Shown here in pieces: positions 15,084 to 20,513 of a DNA stretch of 20,513 nucleotides. Numbering within the stretch: position 1 is the stretch's first letter; each line of letters opens with the position of its first letter. This stretch comes from CAIWTU01 sp035686205 (GTDB lineage: Bacteria > Desulfobacterota > Desulfuromonadia > Geobacterales > Geobacteraceae), in assembly GCA_035686205.1 (NCBI GenBank), contig DASRZQ010000062.1, positions 1-20,513 on the forward strand, in the 5' to 3' direction. The notes beneath the pieces are model-generated. The model had not been told where the DNA came from and did no database searches. It saw only the letters and a program-made list of their open reading frames with translations. The position numbers and the translations under genes were made by a program.

Positions 15084-16439
15084 ATGGAACAGGAAACGGA
15101 AACAATCAAACCTCCGGAATCAGGCGAAAACGGCAACGAAGCCGGGGTGTTGCATATTTCGTATGACGCGGCCAAACGGGCGCGAATTTCTCTGTCGATA
15201 ATTTTCATTCTCATGGTTCTCGCTTTCCCCTCCTTCACCTCGGAAATCTTCATTCTGCATCTGTTCGGAGTCGCCGTTTTCGTACTGTCGCTCCTTTTAT
15301 TTTTCGAATGCCTTGCCACGAGGCAAATAACACTCGAACCGGCCCGGATAGTCAAAAAGAGGCTGTTCCTTGGCGATTCCGAAATTCCCGCCCGCTGGGC
15401 AGTTTTGTCCCCAAACCAGCAGACAATCACCTTTTACCACGGGAGCACCGCCAATTTCCGGGAACGGATCACAATTCTCCGTTGGATGATATCCGACGAA
15501 ACGGCGGATGAGATACTTGATTATGCCAGAAAAACATACGGAACCCCGTTGAGCCGAAATAATCGGAGCGGCTCCGAAACAACAGAAAACCGCTCAACAG
15601 GTGGAGGCAAGGTCAATCCCCTTATCCTCGAACAGTTCACGCTGGCGGCGAATTCATACAGGACGACAATCGGTTTTTTTGTCGCCTGCGGGATATTTGT
15701 CGTCTTTGTCGTCGCCACGTCCGACTCCTTTGACGGGCTAGCCCCGTCCATTCCGTCCTTCCAGCTCGATCTGGCCGCGGCGGCTCTTACATTGGGGGCG
15801 TACTTGATCCTTCGGGCGCTCGCCCCCGTCGGCGGGAAAAGCGGCAATGGATCGTCAACCGGCCATACCGTGTCCTCACCGGCCGGCAGGATTTTCGAAA
15901 AAGCCGACGGAAATTCGTTCACCAGGGCGCTGGTCGCCAACGGAGTCGCTCTTCTGGGGCTGGCTGTCTTTCTTCTTTCGGGGAATCTGCTCGATTTCTA
16001 TCTGTTCCTCTTCATCGGAATTCTTTATTTCGTGGAATTTTACCCGCGGCTTTCCTGCTGGATGCACGCTGCCGGCATTGACGCCGGCCAGGAATCGGCC
16101 GTACTGACGGCCGCTTCGCCGAAGCGGCGCTCTCTGCAGATATCCCTCGTGCTGATGGGCGCGCTGGCCGTTGCAAGTTACGGCGAAAACCGCAATTACC
16201 TTTACAAAAACAAGAAAGACTGCCTGGATGACTGGGGCAGCGAACAGAGCTGCCGGGAAGCCCCGGCTTCGAGCGGATATTACCATACCGGCTATTATTT
16301 CGGGCCCCGCTACGGCACCCGCGGAACCGGCATCGGGACGCATTCGGCCGGAATGGGAATGCATTCGGTCGGCGTGGGTACCATTTCCCGTGGCGGATTC
16401 GGCTCCCTCGGCGGCTTCCATGCCTCATTCGGCGGCTGA
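15084..16439 (+). CDS. Multi-spanning membrane protein with YgiB/YjfM (DUF1190)-like C-terminal tail
   Basis: A 451-residue membrane protein. Hydrophobic helices lie at about 35-52 and 54-76, then a soluble segment (80-155, ARIVKKRLFLGDSEIPARW) that could be a small PH-like domain. Further helices lie at about 193-212, 227-247, 281-300 and 302-320, with a last one at about 351-366. The C-terminal 85 residues match what I recall of the E. coli YgiB/YjfM family: DCLDDWGSEQSCREAP (Cys380 and Cys390), a Tyr/Gly-rich stretch, then RGGFGSLGG and a terminal GG. The last helix then acts like that family's membrane anchor, so this looks like a fusion. AAAGG lies about 9 bases before the ATG. The next gene begins 3 bases after the stop. 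E. coli yjfLMC and ygiBC pair the same families, which supports the tail assignment. Confidence 0.72.
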   Translation: MEQETETIKPPESGENGNEAGVLHISYDAAKRARISLSIIFILMVLAFPSFTSEIFILHLFGVAVFVLSLLLFFECLATRQITLEPARIVKKRLFLGDSEIPARWAVLSPNQQTITFYHGSTANFRERITILRWMISDETADEILDYARKTYGTPLSRNNRSGSETTENRSTGGGKVNPLILEQFTLAANSYRTTIGFFVACGIFVVFVVATSDSFDGLAPSIPSFQLDLAAAALTLGAYLILRALAPVGGKSGNGSSTGHTVSSPAGRIFEKADGNSFTRALVANGVALLGLAVFLLSGNLLDFYLFLFIGILYFVEFYPRLSCWMHAAGIDAGQESAVLTAASPKRRSLQISLVLMGALAVASYGENRNYLYKNKKDCLDDWGSEQSCREAPASSGYYHTGYYFGPRYGTRGTGIGTHSAGMGMHSVGVGTISRGGFGSLGGFHASFGG

Positions 16440-16442
16440 CCC

Positions 16443-17576
16443 ATGGAACGCCTTGCCATAGCACCGCGTGAGAATTGGATGGAAAAGGCCGAATCGGTGG
16501 GGATGCTCTACCATACCATCGACGATGAGCTCTACTGGGACGAGTCCGCCTGCTACCGCTTCTCGTCCGGGGAAATAGACGTCATAGACATTGCGTCCGC
16601 CGAACTGCACCGCCGCTGCCTGGAAGCGGTCGAATGCGTAATATCGAAAAACCTGTTCTCCCGGCTGCGGATACCCGAAAATTTCATTCCGTACATCATC
16701 CGCTCGTGGGAAACGGACGAACCCTCCCTCTACGGAAGGTTCGACCTGGTCTTTGACGGCACCGGGGACCCGAAGCTCCTTGAATACAACGCCGACACGC
16801 CCACCTCCATCCTGGAGGCAAGCGTCGTCCAGTGGTTCTGGCTCCAGGATCTTTTCCCTGACGCCGACCAGTTCAATTCGATCCACGAGAAGCTGATCGC
16901 CTTCTGGCGTGATTGGCCCTTCCCGCGGCGGGGAACGCTCCATTTCGCCTGCGCCGCCGGCAGCGTCGAGGACCTGGGGAACCTGGAATACCTGCGCGAC
17001 ACCGCCATCCAGGGAGGATTCACCACGAAACGCATTTTCATGGAAGAGATCGGCTGGGACCATTCGTCGGGACTTTTCGTCGACCTGGAGAACGAGCCGA
17101 TAAGCACCATGTTCAAGCTCTACCCGTGGGAATGGCTGGCGCGCGAGGAATTCGGTCCCTACCTGACGGGCGCGCCGCTCCGCATGATCGAGCCGGCCTG
17201 GAAAATGATCCTCAGCAACAAGGGAATCCTGCCGGTCCTCTGGGAGATGTTCGAGGGACATCCGAACCTGCTCGAAGCCTCTTTCGAAGACCGTACCATA
17301 GGCGGCGATTATGTCAGGAAGCCGATTTTCTCCCGCGAGGGGGGCAACATCCTGATCCGCCGTAATGGAGAATGGATCGGCACTTCCGGCACCTACGGGG
17401 ATGAGGGTTACATTTACCAGCGCTATGCTCCCCTTCCCTGCCTTGACGGCAACTATCCGGTCATCGGCTCGTGGATCATCAACCATGAGCCGGCAGGCAT
17501 CGGCATTCGCGAAGACCGTTCCGAAATCACCACCAACAACAGCAGGTTCATCCCCCACTATTTCCAGGAGGCATAA
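16443..17576 (+). CDS. Glutathionylspermidine synthase-like ATP-grasp protein (YgiC/YjfC family)
   Basis: A 377-residue cytoplasmic protein of the glutathionylspermidine synthase (GSP synthetase) family, synthetase-only form, close in length to E. coli YgiC and YjfC (about 387). Family segments are clear: YGRFDLVFDG and LLEYNADTPTSILEA (residues about 97-126), LYPWEWLAREEFG, EPAWKMILSNKGILPVLWEM, RKPIFSREGGNI (ATP-grasp strand), and the end GSWIINHEPAGIGIRED then NSRFIPHYF. The expected chemistry is ATP-dependent amide bond formation, perhaps with a polyamine or peptide; as far as I know the true substrate of the YgiC/YjfC branch is not settled. It starts 3 bases after the DUF1190-like gene and ends one base before the DUF350 gene's ATG, so the three are translated from one message. 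Confidence 0.92.
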   Translation: MERLAIAPRENWMEKAESVGMLYHTIDDELYWDESACYRFSSGEIDVIDIASAELHRRCLEAVECVISKNLFSRLRIPENFIPYIIRSWETDEPSLYGRFDLVFDGTGDPKLLEYNADTPTSILEASVVQWFWLQDLFPDADQFNSIHEKLIAFWRDWPFPRRGTLHFACAAGSVEDLGNLEYLRDTAIQGGFTTKRIFMEEIGWDHSSGLFVDLENEPISTMFKLYPWEWLAREEFGPYLTGAPLRMIEPAWKMILSNKGILPVLWEMFEGHPNLLEASFEDRTIGGDYVRKPIFSREGGNILIRRNGEWIGTSGTYGDEGYIYQRYAPLPCLDGNYPVIGSWIINHEPAGIGIREDRSEITTNNSRFIPHYFQEA

Positions 17577-17577
17577 T

Positions 17578-17994
17578 ATGGATTCCATAACCATTGCACA
17601 GTCGCTGGCCGGGCTCGGCAGCTTTTCCACCCACCTGATCGCGGCTTTCGCGCTGATCGCCCTTTTCTGCCTGATCTATGTGCGGGTTACCCCCTACCCG
17701 GAGTTTCGCCTGATCATGGAAGGCAACACGGCTCCGGCCATAAGCTTCAGCGGCGCGCTTCTCGGCTTTGTCGCACCCCTTTTCAGCGCCATTGCCACGA
17801 GCGTCTCGTTCATCGACATGGTCGTCTGGGCGCTGGTCGCTCTCGTGGTTCAGATAGTAGTTTTCCTCATCCTTAGGGTCCTGTTCAGGGACCTTTGCCA
17901 GGATATCGCCCACAACATGATGGCGCCGGCCATCCTGCTGGCAGTGATCTCGCTGGCGGCGGGGCTGGTGGACGCGGCCTGCATGATCTATTGA
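17578..17994 (+). CDS. DUF350 family inner-membrane protein (YjfL-like)
   Basis: A 138-residue inner-membrane protein with four predicted helices at about 18-37, 53-73, 80-101 and 114-135. The family pattern is present: LIMEGNTAPAISFSGALLGF near the second helix, DMVVWALVALVVQIVVF in the third, and MAPAILLAVISLAAGLVDAACM in the last. AGGAGG lies 6 bases before the ATG at 17578, the best ribosome binding site of this operon. DUF350 proteins are often encoded next to YgiC/YjfC- and DUF1190-type genes, as here. Function is unknown; a role in the envelope together with the ATP-grasp enzyme is an inference from gene order. Confidence 0.9.
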   Translation: MDSITIAQSLAGLGSFSTHLIAAFALIALFCLIYVRVTPYPEFRLIMEGNTAPAISFSGALLGFVAPLFSAIATSVSFIDMVVWALVALVVQIVVFLILRVLFRDLCQDIAHNMMAPAILLAVISLAAGLVDAACMIY

Positions 17995-18065
17995 CCCAGG
18001 CACATGAACGGCACAGCAGACAGAATTTATAATCACAATCTCACGAAATTTGTCAGCCAATGATG

Positions 18066-18160
18066 CACACGGATTTACACGGGTGAAAAGAATACAATTG
18101 TTTGAAAACATCAAGATTATTTAAGACTTAATTCGTGTTCATCTGTGTTCATCCGTGGCA
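18066..18160. repeat. Second copy of the ATTCGTG-type inverted extragenic repeat
   Basis: Left arm CACACGGATTTACACGGG (18066-18083) and right arm 18131-18160, which begins ATTCGTGTTCAT, continues CTGTGTTCATCCGTGGC, and is the inverted relative of the left arm. The right arm shares its first 12 bases and its GTGGC end with the arm at 1186-1214, so the two intergenic regions carry the same repeat family. It lies between the DUF350 gene and the short AAA+ relic. Confidence 0.65.
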
Positions 18161-18247
18161 AATGATGTTTTGATTTCGGTTTGCCCGGATTATGGAAGCA
18201 TATCCGTTTTTTCCGCGCAAAAAATCCACGAAAATGTGAGAAAAAAC

Positions 18248-18505
18248 ATGGACCGATTCAACGACCTTGAAATACTCATAGACTCGTGGTGCCCGGTTAT
18301 CTGCATTGAAACAGCCGAAGAGCGCGCCGAGATCGGGCAGTCAATCGTATCCGCCCTCTACACGGTCTTTTCCGCCCGCAATGACCTCTCCACGGATGCA
18401 ATCCTTCAGGAATTGCACGACACCCGCCCCCTTTCCCTCGTAATGAAAGAACAAATCGATTACCTCAGGCAATGGGCTCAAGGAAGGACGGTACCCGCCT
18501 CGTAG
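18248..18505 (+). CDS. Internally deleted Ycf46-like AAA+ ATPase relic
   Basis: An 85-residue frame that appears to join the two ends of a much larger AAA+ ATPase. Residues 6-25 (DLEILIDSWCPVICIETAEE) resemble the N-terminal start of Ycf46-like ATPases (LExLIxSxxPLIyIETxEE). Residues 27-85 resemble their C-terminal end: AEIGQSIVSALYTVFSARND, then TDAILQELHDTRPLS, and QIDYLRQWAQGRTVPAS. Full-length members have several hundred residues; the Walker A, Walker B and sensor motifs are entirely absent. The join falls near residues 25-30. The frame is intact, so the product could still be made. ATG 18248 is preferred over GTG 18155, which lies in the extragenic repeat; the ribosome binding site is weak. 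If transcribed, it might still bind partners of the parent protein. Confidence 0.6.
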   Translation: MDRFNDLEILIDSWCPVICIETAEERAEIGQSIVSALYTVFSARNDLSTDAILQELHDTRPLSLVMKEQIDYLRQWAQGRTVPAS

Positions 18506-18666
18506 CTGGTTCCCCACGTTTTCAGACCGGCCTGAAAATAGTTAATCCATATGATAAACTTGTGTCATTGCGTTTCATATTTGCACGGAGCACAAGACAT
18601 CCTTATTTCCTGATGATTTTGCGCAATTAACCGAGGTTTGCGGGAATTCCTTTCCGGAGATGGAAA

Positions 18667-19806
18667 ATGGGCAAGCATCTCGTCATCGTCGGCGGCGGGC
18701 ATGCGCACATGACGGCGCTGCTCCGTCTGGGAGACTTTACGGGGAGAGGCCACCGGGTGACGGTCATCAGCCCGTCCCCCTACCATTATTATTCAGGGAT
18801 GGGGCCGGGCATGCTCTCCGGAATTTACGAGCCCCGCCAGATCCGCTTCCACATAGGAAAAATGGCGGAAGACCGGGGGGCGTCGTTCATGGATGATGAG
18901 GCCGTGTGCATCGACCCGGGAAAAAGGTCCATCCGCCTGGTCTCGGGGCGTGACGTGATCTACGATGTAGCCTCGTTCAACACCGGCAGCGGCATCCCCC
19001 TGGAACCGCTTGCAGCGCCTTCAGGACGGATCGTTCCGGTCAAGCCCATTATCAACCTTTATCGGGCACGCCGGGAAATCCTCAGGGAAATAGAAGATCG
19101 CGACCTGAAAATATCGGTTGTCGGCGGCGGGCCGGCGGGAGTTGAAATAGCCTCAAACCTTTGGCGGCTGGTTCGAAACAAGCCGCACGCCGCGGATATA
19201 ACGCTGGTCGGAGGAGACAGGATCCTCGGGAAGGTTCCGGAAAGAGTCCGCGAATTTGCCCTTCGTTCCATGGAAAGGAGAAAAATACGCCTGCTGGAGC
19301 CGGCCAGGGCACGGGCCGTGGACGACGGCAGTATAGAATTATCTGACGGTAATACCCTCCGGCACGATTTCGCTTTTATAGCCGTCGGAGTAAAACCTTC
19401 CTCCATTTTTGCCGATTCCTGGCTTCCAACGGGTAAAGACCGCGGACTGCTGGTGGATTCTTTCCTGCGAAGTCCGGCCCACCCGGAAATATTCGGCGGC
19501 GGCGACTGCATCTCCCTGGCCGGCGCCCCGCTGGACAAGGTGGGCGTTTATGCGGTGCGCCAAAACCCCGTCCTTCTCCACAATCTCATGGCGGCCCTGG
19601 AGGGTGGCGAATTGCGGGCTTTCCGACCACAGGGCGCCTATATGCTTATCATGAACATGGGAGACGGAACCGGTATACTGTGGAAAAGGGATTTGGCGTT
19701 TAACGGGCGTTTCGCCTTTTTGCTCAAGGATTTCATAGACCGGCGTTTCATGCGGAAATTCCAGGTATCGGGCGAGTTGGAGGAACCGGACGGAGAGATC
19801 GCGTGA
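18667..19806 (+). CDS. FAD/NAD(P)-dependent oxidoreductase (NDH-2/SelD-flavoprotein-like)
   Basis: A 379-residue two-dinucleotide-binding-domain flavoprotein. The FAD site is LVIVGGGHAHMTALLRLG (residues 5-22), with the GGGHAH form seen in flavoproteins related to type II NADH dehydrogenases and to the flavin domain fused to some SelD proteins. The NAD(P) site is VVGGGPAGVEIASNL near residues 151-165, and the second FAD motif is EIFGGGDC near 275-280. The only cysteines are about residues 81 and 279, so the redox-active pair of true sulfide:quinone reductases is missing. It probably passes electrons from NAD(P)H to a quinone or another acceptor at the membrane. GGAG lies 7 bases before the ATG. 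The rhodanese-ferritin gene begins 21 bases after the stop, so the two are likely co-transcribed. Confidence 0.87.
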   Translation: MGKHLVIVGGGHAHMTALLRLGDFTGRGHRVTVISPSPYHYYSGMGPGMLSGIYEPRQIRFHIGKMAEDRGASFMDDEAVCIDPGKRSIRLVSGRDVIYDVASFNTGSGIPLEPLAAPSGRIVPVKPIINLYRARREILREIEDRDLKISVVGGGPAGVEIASNLWRLVRNKPHAADITLVGGDRILGKVPERVREFALRSMERRKIRLLEPARARAVDDGSIELSDGNTLRHDFAFIAVGVKPSSIFADSWLPTGKDRGLLVDSFLRSPAHPEIFGGGDCISLAGAPLDKVGVYAVRQNPVLLHNLMAALEGGELRAFRPQGAYMLIMNMGDGTGILWKRDLAFNGRFAFLLKDFIDRRFMRKFQVSGELEEPDGEIA

Positions 19807-19827
19807 TTGCCGAAAGGAGAAATCATC

Positions 19828-20513
19828 ATGGGTGTGATGGACTATTTCAAGCCGGTTTCGACCTGGTCGGCGAAAGAAGTCAGGGAATTCATCGACCGGG
19901 AAAAAATCGGTGATTATAACCTTATCGACGTAAGGCAGCCGGTGGAATACGAGAAGGGCCACCTGCCCGGAGCCAGGCTGATCCCGGTCGGGCAGTTGTC
20001 TGAAAGAACGGCTGAGCTGGACCACGGCAAAATCACCATAACCTACTGCACTGCCGGTGTCCGCAGCCGCGCGGCCGCCTCCATACTGGAAAGGGCCGGT
20101 TTCCGCGAGGTCCACAGCATGGCCGGGGGGATCAACGCCTGGCAGGGCCTTGTTGCGGAAGGTTTTCCGGAGGCGGGCATTGAATGGTTCGGAGCGGCCC
20201 GGACCGTCGGCGAACTGATAACCCTGGCCCGGGTCCTGGAAGAAGGGACAAAAATGTTTTATTCAAAAATGGAGGAAACCCTGGCCGGCCGGGATGAAAC
20301 GGCGCTGTTCCGCGAACTGGCGGCCGCCGAGGAGCGCCACATTGAAATGCTTTCCGCCCTTTTGCGGGACATGACCGGAACCGGCGCGGAAACCGTACTT
20401 CCCAAATCCCCGGAAAGGCGCCCCGGGGAAAAGATCATGGAAGGGGGCATGAGGCTCGACGATGCACTCTCCTGGTCGAAAGGCAAGGCTTCCAGGGAAA
20501 TACTCGAACTGTC
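19828..20513 (+). CDS. Rhodanese-ferritin-like fusion protein (partial, runs off the window)
   Basis: The first 228 residues of a two-domain cytoplasmic protein; no stop is reached. Residues about 10-115 are a rhodanese domain: LIDVRQPVEYEKGHLPGAR, then the active loop YCTAGVRSRAA with catalytic Cys74, then MAGGINAWQG. Rhodaneses carry sulfane sulfur as a persulfide on this cysteine. From about residue 128 a helical ferritin/rubrerythrin-like domain begins: LEEGTKMFYSKMEE and FRELAAAEERHIEML, with glutamates and the ExxH motif (EERH, His171) that bind a di-iron centre. The later helices would continue beyond the window. AAAGGAG lies about 8 bases before the ATG at 19828. With the flavoprotein just upstream it suggests sulfur, peroxide or redox handling; the precise reaction is unknown. 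Confidence 0.88.
   Translation, partial: MGVMDYFKPVSTWSAKEVREFIDREKIGDYNLIDVRQPVEYEKGHLPGARLIPVGQLSERTAELDHGKITITYCTAGVRSRAAASILERAGFREVHSMAGGINAWQGLVAEGFPEAGIEWFGAARTVGELITLARVLEEGTKMFYSKMEETLAGRDETALFRELAAAEERHIEMLSALLRDMTGTGAETVLPKSPERRPGEKIMEGGMRLDDALSWSKGKASREILEL

Noticed and set aside
16425..17630. A 401-codon minus-strand frame opposite the GSP synthase-like gene
   Set aside because: It mirrors a strongly conserved plus-strand protein; GC-rich codon usage opens the antisense frame. No domain is recognisable.
18155..18247. N-terminal extension of the AAA+ relic from a GTG start
   Set aside because: The GTG belongs to the extragenic repeat, and the added residues do not resemble the ATPase family.
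18519..18538. Hairpin TTTTCAG-accggc-CTGAAAA as terminator
   Set aside because: Stem is present after the AAA+ relic, but no T-run follows on the plus strand, so a terminator cannot be claimed.
18667..19806. Sulfide:quinone oxidoreductase
   Set aside because: The redox-active cysteine pair of that enzyme is missing; only Cys81 and Cys279 are present.
19339..20115. Antisense frame across the flavoprotein-rhodanese junction
   Set aside because: Spans two well-supported plus-strand genes; composition is that of a shadow frame.
1..20513. CRISPR array, integrase, or defence island
   Set aside because: No regularly spaced repeats of CRISPR type, and no nuclease, recombinase or toxin-antitoxin genes were seen; the EVE protein alone does not indicate a defence system.

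Overview
The window looks like a stretch of a Gram-negative bacterial chromosome of moderate GC, most plausibly a deltaproteobacterium of the Geobacter/Desulfuromonas type. This is inferred from gene content: many GGDEF, HDOD and PilZ signalling proteins, an outer-membrane-type RND pump, a lipid A methyltransferase-like enzyme, a rhodanese-ferritin fusion, and families of short extragenic repeats. No rRNA, tRNA, CRISPR array, integrase or intact transposon is visible. Two genes are cut by the window edges: an RND pump at the left and a rhodanese-ferritin protein at the right.

Left part (1-5362): mostly single genes. In order they are the RND permease end, an intergenic block with two nested inverted repeats, a short-chain dehydrogenase, an EVE-domain protein whose ribosome binding site lies in an extragenic repeat, a small unknown protein, a secreted cysteine-rich protein (minus), a small duplicated beta-domain protein of the DUF6982 type (minus), and an integral-membrane methyltransferase of the lipid A 1-phosphate type (plus).

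Middle part (5485-13459): six genes, all on the minus strand, form a c-di-GMP and stress-signalling block. In transcription order they are a PocR-like/GAF/GAF/GGDEF cyclase, a REC-PilZ protein, a REC-PAS-PAS-GGDEF-EAL protein, a small HDOD-partner protein, an HDOD protein, and a GAF-like/GGDEF cyclase. The block carries synthesis, degradation and receptor modules and two receiver domains, but no histidine kinase. A good sigma70 promoter lies upstream of its first gene, back to back with a plus-strand promoter whose -35 overlaps it.

Right part (13886-20513): all plus strand. A PfkB sugar kinase is followed by a tight three-gene operon: a multi-spanning membrane protein with a YgiB/YjfM (DUF1190)-like tail, a YgiC/YjfC glutathionylspermidine synthase-like ATP-grasp protein, and a YjfL-like DUF350 membrane protein. 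Next come a second copy of the extragenic repeat seen near position 1200 and a very short protein that reads as the two ends of a Ycf46-like AAA+ ATPase joined without the ATPase core. The window closes with a flavoprotein oxidoreductase and a rhodanese-ferritin fusion, probably one operon.

The most interesting material is the YjfM/YjfC/YjfL-like operon with its fused membrane protein, the internally deleted AAA+ protein, the mirror-symmetric six-cysteine secreted protein, and the dense c-di-GMP block. All assignments come from reading the sequence and recalling family features; no database search was possible.
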